Assembly: GCA_002300355.1 (NCBI GenBank)
Contig: NSGV01000003.1
Location: 992,001 to 1,056,000, forward strand
Reading direction: 5' to 3'
Source of the DNA: Streptomyces sp. TLI_235
Lineage (GTDB): Bacteria > Actinomycetota > Actinomycetes > Streptomycetales > Streptomycetaceae
Length of the DNA: 64,000 nt
In this document: piece after piece, positions 1 to 8,194 of the stretch
Position numbering within the stretch: position 1 is the stretch's first letter
Layout of the letters: the number at the start of each line of letters is the position of its first letter
Notes under the pieces: model-generated
What the model saw: only the letters and a program-made list of their open reading frames with translations
Told to the model about the DNA's origin: nothing
Databases searched by the model: none
Translations under genes and position numbers: made by a program

Positions 1-395
1 ACGGGGGTGTGAAGGATCGAGTCGCAGAGCAACACCAAGTGCCGTTCGGCGACCCAGAGCCGGGTCATGGCTTCGCCGGCGGCCTTGTTCCAGCCGTCAT
101 CATCACCCCAAGATTCCGGTCGGTTGTAGGCGATCCGCTCAGCGTCCTGGGCACAGGCGATGAACTCCTTGATCGCCTGCAACTGTTCGGCGCGGCGTGC
201 CTCGGCGGTTGCCGCACTCTGCCGCCGTTCGTAGGCCCGGTCGGCGGCACGATGGCCGGCACGCTGGGTGAGCGCGGTCAGTCCGCCGCCCAGCACAACA
301 CCACCGAGCGAGAAGGCAGATGCCCACAGTTCCAGTGCCACTCCGGCGCCCCCTACGACAAGTCCTTGCGCATGATCGTGGACATCGTCTCGCAC
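1..395 (-). CDS. Hypothetical membrane-anchored protein, partial (C-terminus beyond left edge)
   Basis: An open frame enters from 395 (GTG) and is still open at base 1, so only about the first 131 residues are present. The N-terminal third is hydrophobic and Gly-rich (around ALELWASAFSLGG) and looks like a single membrane segment. It is followed by a charged Arg/Ala/Glu-rich helix (RAYERRQSAA) and a region rich in Trp and acidic residues. This is the usual build of small actinomycete proteins of unknown function with one N-terminal transmembrane helix and a cytoplasmic helical tail. The start could instead be an internal GTG about 18 codons later. I do not recognise a family. A strong hairpin separates it from the next gene upstream. 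Confidence 0.5.
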   Translation of the reverse strand, partial: MRDDVHDHAQGLVVGGAGVALELWASAFSLGGVVLGGGLTALTQRAGHRAADRAYERRQSAATAEARRAEQLQAIKEFIACAQDAERIAYNRPESWGDDDGWNKAAGEAMTRLWVAERHLVLLCDSILHTP

Positions 396-437
396 CTACG
401 GATCGAGGCGCCGGGCGCCTTGGCTCCTGGGCGCGCG

Positions 438-475
438 CGGGCCCGGCTCTCACGAGGTCGTGAGAGCCGGGCCCG
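438..475. terminator. Perfect 18-bp hairpin terminator after the GH62 gene
   Basis: Arms 438-455 and 458-475 are perfect reverse complements with a 2-base centre. The hairpin lies 22 bases beyond the stop of the minus-strand GH62 gene and just upstream of the partial gene at the left edge, so it should stop GH62 transcripts. Confidence 0.8.
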
Positions 476-497
476 GCTCATGCCTTCAGGAATGCGG

Positions 498-1925
498 TCA
501 GCGCTGCAGGGTGAGCAGGCCCGGTCGGTACGGCAGCTGGATGTACGAGGTGCCCGACGGGACGTTGGGGGACAGGCCCTGGTAGAGCATCTGCAGGTTG
601 CAGGGGTCGACCGTCATGGTCTGGTCGGGGTTGTTGCGGACCAGGTCACCGTGGCTGATGTCGTTGGTCCAGGTGGCGCCGCTGTTGGCCTTGCCGGCGA
701 AGGGGTTGGCCTCGGTGGCGGCCTGCGCGGTCCACGGACCGTTCAGGCTGGAGGCGGTGAAGGAGCGGAAGTAGCGGTTCTCGGCCGCGCCGCGCGCCTC
801 GACGATCATGAGGTACTGGTTCTGGCCCTGGACCTTGTAGACCTGCGGCGCCTCGAACAGGTTCTTCACCGTGTCGCTCATGACTGTGGTGTACGAGGAG
901 CCGAAGCTGCCGGGGAAGTTCCCGATCGGCATGGTCGACTTGTAGATGCTGCCGTTGTCACCGGCGAAGAACAGGTACATGTTCTGGTCGTCGGCGATCA
1001 GGGTCGGGTCGATCGGGCCGCCGGTGGGGAGGCTACCGGTGAACAGTGCCTGCGGCGCGGACCAGCCGTTGGGGTTGGTCGGGTCGCTGGACGTGCGGTA
1101 GGTGAAGGGCCAGGCGGTACCCCAGCCCAGCGAGGCGAGCACCCAGGTGTTCTTGGGCGCGAAGTAGAACAGCTGGGGCGCCACCGCGGACGAGGGCATG
1201 GCGATCTGAGCGGCCGAGCCCATGTCCGACCAGTTCGTGAAGGGCGAGAAGCCCATCGACTTCCAGTTCGTTCCGTCGGAGAAGGTCGCGTAGACCAGGT
1301 GCTTGCCGTTGTAGACGGTGTCGGTGAAGTCCTTCAGCGAGGCCCAGCCGTTGGCCGGCTGCGCCAGCGCGCCGGTCGAGCTCCACCGGTACGTCGACGG
1401 CAGGGCACACGTGGTGCCCGTCCCGGACAGACCGGTCCACTGCTGGTTGCTGGCGCCGGTGCAGTTCCAGAGCTGCACCGCCGTGCCGTTGGCCGTGCCG
1501 CCGCCCGAGACGTCCAGGCACAGCCCGGACTCCACACCGACCACCGAGCCGTCGGCGTTCACCCGCCACTGCTGGTTCGCAGCGCCGGTGCAGGACCAGA
1601 TCTCCACCTTCGTCCCGGCCGCGGTGGCGTGGCCCGGAACGTCCAGGCACTTGTTGCCGTACACGGTCAGCTGGTTGGAGGCCGTCAGCGTCCACTGCTG
1701 GTTCGTCCCGCCCCAGCAGTCGTAGATCTGCAGGAACGTGCCGTCGGTCTGGCTGGCGTTCGGCACGTCGAGACACCGGCCGGAACCCGTACCGCGCAAG
1801 GCTCCGGTGGTGGCGGCGTGCGCCGCCGGGTTGGCGACGAGCACCGCCGCCATCGCCACCACGGCCGCAACCACGGCGGTGAGCACCACGGGCAGTGGCC
1901 TGCGGTTGGAACTTTGCCTGTGCAT
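498..1925 (-). CDS. Secreted GH62 alpha-L-arabinofuranosidase with N-terminal ricin/CBM13 module
   Basis: Predicted to remove alpha-L-arabinofuranosyl side chains from arabinoxylan or arabinan outside the cell. The 475-aa product has a Sec signal peptide (about 1-37, ending AAHA). A ricin-B/CBM13 trefoil follows (about 40-166), with three QxW repeats at 74-78, 116-120 and 159-163. The GH62 five-bladed propeller runs from about 173 to the end. Candidate catalytic residues by motif are Asp199 (SLKDF), Asp306 (GPIDPT) and Glu358 (LFEAP). The ATG at 1925 is preceded by AGGAG at a good distance. The same lectin-plus-GH62 order is known in streptomycete arabinofuranosidases. A 14-bp LacI-type palindrome lies about 270 bp upstream (2195-2208), so induction by arabinose or its oligomers is likely. 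Confidence 0.93.
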   Translation of the reverse strand: MHRQSSNRRPLPVVLTAVVAAVVAMAAVLVANPAAHAATTGALRGTGSGRCLDVPNASQTDGTFLQIYDCWGGTNQQWTLTASNQLTVYGNKCLDVPGHATAAGTKVEIWSCTGAANQQWRVNADGSVVGVESGLCLDVSGGGTANGTAVQLWNCTGASNQQWTGLSGTGTTCALPSTYRWSSTGALAQPANGWASLKDFTDTVYNGKHLVYATFSDGTNWKSMGFSPFTNWSDMGSAAQIAMPSSAVAPQLFYFAPKNTWVLASLGWGTAWPFTYRTSSDPTNPNGWSAPQALFTGSLPTGGPIDPTLIADDQNMYLFFAGDNGSIYKSTMPIGNFPGSFGSSYTTVMSDTVKNLFEAPQVYKVQGQNQYLMIVEARGAAENRYFRSFTASSLNGPWTAQAATEANPFAGKANSGATWTNDISHGDLVRNNPDQTMTVDPCNLQMLYQGLSPNVPSGTSYIQLPYRPGLLTLQR

Positions 1926-2808
1926 TGATATCTCCTACGGGAAGGGATGGAGCTGTCACCCGGTGATGCCGGTGGGGCGGGTGACGTTGAGGCGCGCCTC
2001 GACGGCGTCGGGTTCGGCGGTCCGAACGGCAACGCCAGGCGCGGCGAAGCCGGACAGTACGGTCAGGAACAGGACCGGGGGCCGCCGGCGCCTAAGGTGA
2101 CGTTGCCCTGGGACGGCTCGGTGGTGTCCCACTTCACTCTCGCCCTCCGAGGGCGGTGATCAGTGAGTTGGCCGGGGCTGGCTCGGCCGCAAAATGTTAG
2201 CGCTAACAATTCAGGTCGAGAGTGAGTGCTCCTGGGTGGGAGGAAGGTGATTTTCCGGGTGTGAGCGGAGTCAATACCCGCCCAGCCAGGCACGTCAAGA
2301 TGGCTGCAGCGACATTTCTCTGACCGGGAGTGGCACACGCGAACCGCGTGACTGACCGTCAAGACGGGCTACGTGGGCGAACCGGCCGGCGGTCGGAGAT
2401 GGGACGTCCGCGGGCAGCAGCGGAGCGGACACACTTCCCCAATCCTGCTCACGGTCATGGCTGTTGAGAAGCCTTGCAGATCCGGGCCCGCCGTCACGAC
2501 GCCTGTGCCCGTTCCCGGCCACGCAATGTTCAGCGCGAGGGTGGACGTGCTATCTCTAGGAGTGCGCTCCGTCGGCGGAGGCGCGGAACCACCCCGCCGA
2601 CGATGGGGCACCGGGCCGGCGGACGCGTCGGACGAGGGCACTGTGTGAGCGCCGACGGGACTGTTGACGGAACCGAACGGGGCCCGGGGCCGGACGGCTC
2701 GTTGCCCGCCCCGGTGACCGTATCGCCCTCGCGTCCGGTGGCTGCCACGGGGTGCGGCTCGGCCTTCGCCGGGCACCGGACCAGGACCACCCCCCGAACG
2801 AGGACGAA
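1926..2808. other. Divergent intergenic region between GH62 and GH36
   Basis: This 883-bp stretch holds the start region of GH62 on the minus strand and of GH36 on the plus strand. Apart from the palindrome at 2195-2208 I see no gene. The open frames in it have no family-like sequence or credible ribosome binding sites. Confidence 0.5.
2195..2208. promoter_or_regulatory. LacI-family operator, perfect palindrome TGTTAGCGCTAACA
   Basis: Perfect 14-bp palindrome with the central CG typical of LacI/GalR-family operators. Near-identical sites occur at 7975-7988 and 20358-20371, each before an arabinosidase-type gene. No LacI-family gene is present in the window. Confidence 0.75.
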
Positions 2809-4956
2809 ATGACTGAGGCGAACCTCGTCGTGCTGTCGGCCGGTGACGCGGCCCTCGCGCTCGACACCACCGGACCCGAACTGCCCCGGGTGCTGCACTG
2901 GGGCGTCGATCCCGGCTTCCGCGCCGGCGACGCCGCACAGGTGCTCGACGCCATGGGCCGAACCTCGCGCCACCAGGCCGGGAGCCTGATGCCCTCCCAG
3001 GGGCGGGGCTGGGGCTGGTTCGGACGCCCGGCTCTGGCCGGGCACCGCGAAGGCCGGGTCCGCCCCCCGCGCTTCGAGCTCGCCGAACCGGTCGCCGTAG
3101 ACGCCGAGGACGGCCGGGGCGGCACCGTCCGCGTGCGGGCGTCGGACCCTGGTGCGGGGCTCGCGCTGTACACCGAGTTGGAGATGACGGAGCAGAGCGT
3201 GGTACGGCTGCGCCACACCCTGACCAACACGGCGACCGACACCTACACCCTGGACGTGCTGACGTGCATGCTGCCGGTCCCCGCCCACGCCGCGGAACTA
3301 CTGGACTTCGCCGGCCGCTGGGCCCGTGAACGCTCCCCGCAGCGCTCGCCGCTGCGGCAGGGCATCCGGTCGAGGGAGAGCCGCCGCGGCCGGACCGGCT
3401 TCGACGCCGGGCTGCTGCTCGCCGGCACCGAAGGCTTCGGCTTCCGGCACGGCGAGGTCTGGGCCGTCCATCCCGCCTGGAGCGGCAATCACGTCCAGTA
3501 CGCGGAGCGGCTGGCCGACGGGACGACGGTCCTCGGCGGCGGCGAACTGCTGGACGCGGGTGAGATCCGGCTGAAGGAGGGCGAGTCCTACCGAACCCCG
3601 TGGGTGTACTTCGCGGCATCCGGCACGGGTCTGGACGGGGTCAGCCGAGGATTCCACGACATGCTCCGGGCCCGGCCGCAGCACCCGACCACGGCCCGGC
3701 CGGTCACCCTGAACATCTGGGAGGCGGTCTACTTCGACCACGACCCCGAACGGTTGAGCGCCTTCGCCCGGACCGCGGCGGAGGTCGGCGTGGAACGGTT
3801 CGTCGTGGACGACGGCTGGTTCCGACACCGCCGCCACGACCGGGCCGGCCTGGGTGACTGGTACGTCGACGAGACGGTGTGGCCGGACGGACTCCGCCCG
3901 TTCGCCGACCACGTCCACGGGCTGGGCATGCAGTTCGGCCTCTGGTTCGAGCCCGAGATGGTCAACCCCGACTCCGACCTGGCCCGCGCCCACCCGGGCT
4001 GGCTCCTCGCCGACCCCGAACGCCTCCCGTTCGAGCAGCGCAGCCAGCACGTCCTGGACGTCGCGCACCCCGACGCCTACGCCTACCTGCTGGACCGGAT
4101 CAGCACCCTGGTCGGGGACGTGGGCATCGACTACATCAAGTGGGACCACAACCGCGACCTCGCCGACGCCGTCCATGACGGCCGGCCCGGCGTGCACGCG
4201 CAGACGACGGCGGTCTACCGGCTCCTGGACGAACTGCGCGCCCGCCATCCCGGTCTGGAGATCGAGTCCTGCTCCTCCGGCGGCGCCCGCGCCGACCTCG
4301 GCATCCTCGAGCGCACCGACCGGATCTGGGGATCGGACAACATCGACCCGATCGAACGCCAGGCCATCCAGCGCTGGACCGGCCTGCTCCTGCCGCTCGA
4401 GCTGATCGGCTCCCACGTCGGCTCCGCCCCCGCCCACATCAGCCACCGCGACACCGCACTCGCCTTCCGCTGCGCCACCGCCCTGTTCGGGCACGCCGGT
4501 ATCGAATCGGACATCTCGACCTGGTCGAAGGACGACCTGAACGCGCTCACCTCGTGGGTCGGCGTCTACAAGCACCTGCGGCCGCTGCTCCACGGCGGCG
4601 ACGTCGTCCGCACCGACCACCCCGACCCGGCCGCCTGGGTCCACGGCGTCGTATCCCGGGACCGCTCCCACGCCGTCTTCGCCTACGTTCAGCTGGGCAC
4701 CTCCGTCGCCGCGAACGGCGCTCCCGTCCGCCTCCCGGGGCTCGAGCCCGACACCCGCTACTCCCTGCGGGTGCGCCCCGAGCTCTCCTCCCCCGAGCAC
4801 ACCTGGCCCGCCTGGGCGAAGCGGGCGACCGCCCTCACCGTGACCGGCCGGTACCTGGCCCAGGTCGGCCTGGCCGCACCGGACACGGCCAACCGCCCCG
4901 GCCACGCGCTGGTGGTCGAAGCCCAGGCGCAACCCCCGGCCGCTCGGACGTCGTGA
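2809..4956 (+). CDS. GH36 alpha-galactosidase (cytoplasmic)
   Basis: Hydrolyses terminal alpha-1,6-galactose from oligosaccharides such as melibiose, raffinose or galactomannan fragments. The 715-aa product has the normal length for bacterial GH36: an N-terminal beta-supersandwich, a TIM barrel with VDDGWF and GLWFEPEMVNP, then a C-terminal sheet domain. The nucleophile is expected at Asp446 in KWDHNR and the acid/base at Asp510 in WGSDNID, with the substrate-binding CSSGGARAD between them. There is no signal peptide, so it acts on imported sugar. I chose the ATG at 2809, which follows a purine-rich GAGGACGA stretch. An upstream in-frame ATG at 2752 would add 19 residues of poor, non-conserved sequence. 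The gene stands alone, divergent from GH62. Confidence 0.93.
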   Translation: MTEANLVVLSAGDAALALDTTGPELPRVLHWGVDPGFRAGDAAQVLDAMGRTSRHQAGSLMPSQGRGWGWFGRPALAGHREGRVRPPRFELAEPVAVDAEDGRGGTVRVRASDPGAGLALYTELEMTEQSVVRLRHTLTNTATDTYTLDVLTCMLPVPAHAAELLDFAGRWARERSPQRSPLRQGIRSRESRRGRTGFDAGLLLAGTEGFGFRHGEVWAVHPAWSGNHVQYAERLADGTTVLGGGELLDAGEIRLKEGESYRTPWVYFAASGTGLDGVSRGFHDMLRARPQHPTTARPVTLNIWEAVYFDHDPERLSAFARTAAEVGVERFVVDDGWFRHRRHDRAGLGDWYVDETVWPDGLRPFADHVHGLGMQFGLWFEPEMVNPDSDLARAHPGWLLADPERLPFEQRSQHVLDVAHPDAYAYLLDRISTLVGDVGIDYIKWDHNRDLADAVHDGRPGVHAQTTAVYRLLDELRARHPGLEIESCSSGGARADLGILERTDRIWGSDNIDPIERQAIQRWTGLLLPLELIGSHVGSAPAHISHRDTALAFRCATALFGHAGIESDISTWSKDDLNALTSWVGVYKHLRPLLHGGDVVRTDHPDPAAWVHGVVSRDRSHAVFAYVQLGTSVAANGAPVRLPGLEPDTRYSLRVRPELSSPEHTWPAWAKRATALTVTGRYLAQVGLAAPDTANRPGHALVVEAQAQPPAARTS

Positions 4957-4984
4957 ACCCCCGCAGGGCGCCCCGCACCCGTGC

Positions 4985-5014
4985 CTGCCCCTGCCCCTGC
5001 CCCTGCCCCTGCCC
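4985..5014. repeat. Hexanucleotide tandem repeat (CTGCCC)x5
   Basis: Five perfect copies of CTGCCC lie directly after the GH36 gene, at the edge of a decayed response-regulator fragment. Likely slippage-generated; no function is apparent. Confidence 0.8.
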
Positions 5015-5165
5015 ATCACACCCCTCGACTCCGACCAGTTCTTCTCCGCGCTGGAACGCGTCACGGCCGGCGGGACCGCCATGGACCCGGCAGTCATCGC
5101 CAAAATCCAACCAGGCCATCGGCCGCCGCCTCTTCCGTGTCCACCCGACAGTGACACCAGCCCAG
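5010..5165 (+). pseudogene. Remnant of a NarL/LuxR-type response regulator
   Basis: One frame reads a receiver-end-like stretch (SALERVTAGGTAMDPAVIA), which matches the segment just before the HTH in streptomycete NarL-family regulators. About ten bases on, a second frame reads SNQAIGRRLF, which is the LuxR-type recognition region normally followed by a TVEKH-like motif. The linker and the first half of the HTH are missing. An internal deletion plus frame change therefore leaves only a scrap. The rest of the gap up to 5320 shows nothing I can name. Confidence 0.55.
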
Positions 5166-5320
5166 CTGTGCTGAGCCGCAGGGCGTTGTCCCCCTGCGCG
5201 CAGCGCCGGGTTGTCGACGGTGAGGGCGCGATCGAGCTCGGCGGCCAGGTCGGCCGGGGTGGAGGCGAGCCGGGCGCCGGGGACGATGTCCCCGCCGCCC
5301 GGCTGTTCACGGATGGTCGG

Positions 5321-6612
5321 TCATTCCTCGGTGGGGCCGAGGTCGGGCTGCTTGCGCAGCTCTACTGTGCGGTCGAGGCTCGTGGTGTGCAGTTCGAGCA
5401 CGGTGATCTCGTTCGGCCCCGGGCGCAGGACGGGGCCGGGTACGTACAGGGAGCGCTGGGGGCCACGGGACCAGTGGCGGCCGAGGTGGAAGCCGTTGAT
5501 CCAGACGTTGCCCTTGGTCCAACCGGGGAGGTGGACGAAGGTGTCGGCCGGTTCCTCGATGTCGAAGGTGCCCCGGTGGAAGACCGGCCCGACGGCGGGC
5601 CCCTCGGCGGGTGCGAAGCCGAGGCCGCTGAGGTCGGTCAGGGGCAGCGGGCGGTTGGCCCAGCCCGTCAGTTCGGCTCCGTTGAGCCGGACGAGGCCGA
5701 GCAGGCCCTTGCGGTCGTGCATTCCTTGGCCGTAGTTCACGCGGCCCTGGCTCTCCACCAGGACGCGCAGCACGCTGCCGGCCGCGGGGGCGGTGAACAC
5801 GATGGCCCGCTCGTGGTTCTCCCGTTCGAGCACGCCGATGGGCTGTCCGTCGACGAAGACCTGAGCCCGGTCGCGGACGTCGTCCAGTTCCAGAAGCGCG
5901 GGGCCGGCGGTCGGCAGGGTCGCCTTGTAGAGGACGTAGCCGAAGTCCTGCCGCAACTGCTCCATGGTGAGCGGGTGTTCGGACTTCACTGCGCTGCCGA
6001 GTGCAGGCAGGCCGGTGAACAGCGGTGCGGTGTCGGTGAGCGTCACCCTGGCCGCGGGGAGCTTCGGCGCGGGGGCCGGTACCGGCTCGGCCGGGACCGG
6101 GGCGTACTTGCCGATGACGTCGCGGAAGGCGTGGTACTTCGGGGTCGGGTCGCCGGCCTCGTCGAGCGGGGAGTCGTAGTCGTACGAGCCGACGGTGGGG
6201 CGGAAAGTGTGTTTGTCGTTGGCGCCGTTGGTGAAGCCGAAGCTGGTGCCGCCGTGGAACATGTAGAGGTTGACGGAGGCGCCGGTGGCCAGCAGCTCGT
6301 CCAACTCCCGGGCGGCGGCATCCGGTTCGCGGACGACGTGGTGGCCGCCCCAGCGGTCGAACCAGCCGATCCAGAATTCGGTGCACATGAGCGGGCCGCT
6401 GGGCTGGTGGGCGCGCAGCGCGGCCAGGCCCTGGCGGGCGCGGCTGCCGAAGTCGGCGGTGGCCAGGACACCGGGCAGGCTGCCGCGGGCGAGGTCGGCG
6501 GGCTGGTCGCAGGTGAACAGCGGAACGTCGACGCCAAGGCTGCGCAGCAGGTCGGCGAGGTGGGCGAGGTGGGCGGTGTCGTCACTGTAGGCGCCGAACT
6601 CGTTCTCCACCT
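5321..6612 (-). pseudogene. GH35 beta-galactosidase, 3' two-thirds only, fused behind a GH43 fragment
   Basis: From about 6612 down to 5321 the frame encodes a clear GH35 protein beginning at VENEFGAYSDD, the acid/base region. It continues through CTEFWIGWFDRWGG, which holds the nucleophile Glu, then FHGGTSFGFTNGAN and the C-terminal jelly-roll domains ending near DLGPTEE. The first 150 or so residues of a GH35 enzyme are absent. That missing part includes the start of the barrel. The coding sequence upstream belongs instead to a GH43 enzyme. The piece has no start codon or ribosome site of its own and cannot form a full barrel. The family would remove terminal beta-galactose. The join lies within about 6605-6618, where GH43 sequence (LAANNL) changes abruptly to GH35 sequence. 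Confidence 0.8.
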
Positions 6613-7807
6613 CAGGTTGTTGGCCGCCAGCGGTGCGAACGCCTTCAGCCGCAGGTAGCCGGGGCGTTCGGTCAGCGACCAGTGGCCAGCGCGCGGCTGG
6701 TAGTACCACTCCCACTGCGGCTTGAGCCGGGTGTCGGTGAACAGGTCGCTGGTGACCACGGGGGGCAGCGCGTCGACCGGTAGACCGGGCGTGCCGCCGG
6801 CGGGCACCTGGCCCGTCCACACCATGGTGCCGATGCCGTCCGCACCGACCTGGCCCAGGATCGGCCAGCCGTCCACCCAGGCCACCGGCAGCAGGGACAG
6901 CGGCCGCCCCTCCCAGTCGCCGTGGCCGTGGTGCGTCACGAAGTACCAGGTGCCGTCCGGAGCCTGCACCAGCCCGCCCTGGTTGGGCTCGCGGTCCACC
7001 GAGGAGTTGACGTGCTCCAGCTGCCGGGTCTCGAACGGCCCGTAGAGACTGGAGCCGCGGTTCATCATGAGCACCCGGCCCTCGGGCTTCACCTCGCTGT
7101 ACAGGTGGTAGTAGAGCCCGTTGATCTTGTAGAGCTTGTTGGCCTCGCTGCCCGACGACTGGTGGATCACCGTGGACGGGCCGACCAGCGACTTGCCGTC
7201 CTCCGACAGCTTGAACAGGTGGATCTTGTAGCCGTCCGAGTAGTGCGTGGGTGACCAGGTAGCCCTGCCCGTCGTCGTCCCAGAACGGGCACGGATCATC
7301 CCAGCCGGAGGTCCGCCACACCGCTGTCAGCGGATCCCACGGCCCGGCCGACGAGGGGGCCGAGGACATGAAGAAGCCCTCGTCGGGGGTGTTGAAGTAC
7401 ACCCAGTACCGCCCCGCATGGTAGCGGATGGACCCGGCCCACACGCCGCGGCCGAAGCGTCCCATCCGGTCCCAGTTCAGCAGCGGACCGATGGCGGTGA
7501 CGTCGTCGACCACGCCGCCGAGCGTCCGCCAGTTGACCAGGTCCGTCGAGTGCAGGACTGCCACACCGGGCGAGTACCCGAAGGTGCTGGTGATGCCGTA
7601 GTAGTCGGCGCCGACCCGGATGCAGTCCCAGTCGCTGAAGTCGCCCGGGAGAACGGGGTCGACGTAGGTGTCGTCGCCCTGGTCGCCCCACGTCCCCGCC
7701 GGAGGCACGGCTGCCGCCGCCCGGCCCGGTGGCAGCAGCCCCGGCAGTAGGAGCGCCCCCGTGCCGACCGCCGCGAGCCGGCCGAGCTGACGTCTGGTGA
7801 TGTCCAC
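6612..7807 (-). pseudogene. Secreted GH43 (subfamily 12-like) beta-xylosidase/arabinofuranosidase, frameshifted and C-truncated
   Basis: The GTG at 7807 follows AAGGACGGG and opens a Tat signal (TRRQLGRLAAVGTG). The GH43 propeller follows (TYVDPVLPGDFSDWD, VWAGSIRYH, DDPCPFWDDDGQGYLVTH). At 7249-7251 a run of three G on the plus strand appears one base too long. The GH43 reading then continues in another frame (YSDGYKIHLFKLSEDGKS, SSGSEANKLYK, SLLPVAWVDGWP). The C-terminal GH43 sandwich begins (WEWYYQPRAGHWSL) but is cut at about 6612, where GH35 sequence takes over. In the starting frame the garbled middle has no stop, so translation could run into the GH35 part. A LacI-type operator lies upstream at 7975-7988. 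This is either a true pseudogene or a combination of one base error with a real deletion fusion. Confidence 0.75.
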
Positions 7808-7974
7808 AATCCCGTCCTTGGTCAAGGGAAGCCCGCCAGGCATCAGAGGCATTGGCGGTCTCTTCGAGCGAAGCATGATGTGAGTGGCCCGGGCAGTCGG
7901 GCAGAGGCCGCTTCGAACCGTTGGAGGGAAACGGCCCTCCGACCCCACGCCGGGTCCCCCGGATCGCGCACTTA

Positions 7975-7988
7975 TGTTAACGCTCACA
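7975..7988. promoter_or_regulatory. LacI-type operator variant before the GH43 gene
   Basis: TGTTAACGCTCACA differs at two positions from the perfect palindrome at 2195-2208. It lies about 170 bp upstream of the GH43 start. The flanking 7808-8140 region holds no gene. Confidence 0.6.
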
Positions 7989-8140
7989 ATTCGGGTGCCG
8001 AGACGACCGCCAGGGGGCCGTTCGGATCAGGCCATCACTTTTGACGAACTCCCGGCCTCCGTCAAGACGTCCGGCATGAACAGCGGCCGGAGCCGCCGGG
8101 GCTGCTGCGTCAGGAGAACGTCCAGGTCACAGACTCGAAC

Positions 8141-8178
8141 GTACGGGGCCGCAGGCCGTTGCGCCTGCGACCCCGTAC
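8141..8178. terminator. Hairpin terminator after the GH29 gene
   Basis: Sixteen-base arms 8141-8156 and 8163-8178 pair with one mismatch around a six-base loop. The hairpin lies 16 bases beyond the stop of the minus-strand fucosidase gene. Confidence 0.65.
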
Positions 8179-8194
8179 CGGCGGTGTCCGGTGG

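Noticed and set aside
9..1928. 639-aa open frame on the plus strand covering the GH62 gene
   Set aside because: It is antisense to a clear GH62 gene, is low-complexity Gly/Arg/Val sequence, and has no family motif. High-GC codon bias keeps such frames open.
4985..5014. Short CTGCCC repeats considered as a CRISPR array
   Set aside because: The unit is six bases without spacers, so it is a simple tandem repeat. No CRISPR array or cas gene was seen anywhere in the window.
5321..7987. Single 888-aa enzyme starting at 7987
   Set aside because: The middle third is out-of-frame GH43 sequence, and the proposed start lies inside the LacI-type operator. The GTG at 7807 with its Tat signal is the real start.
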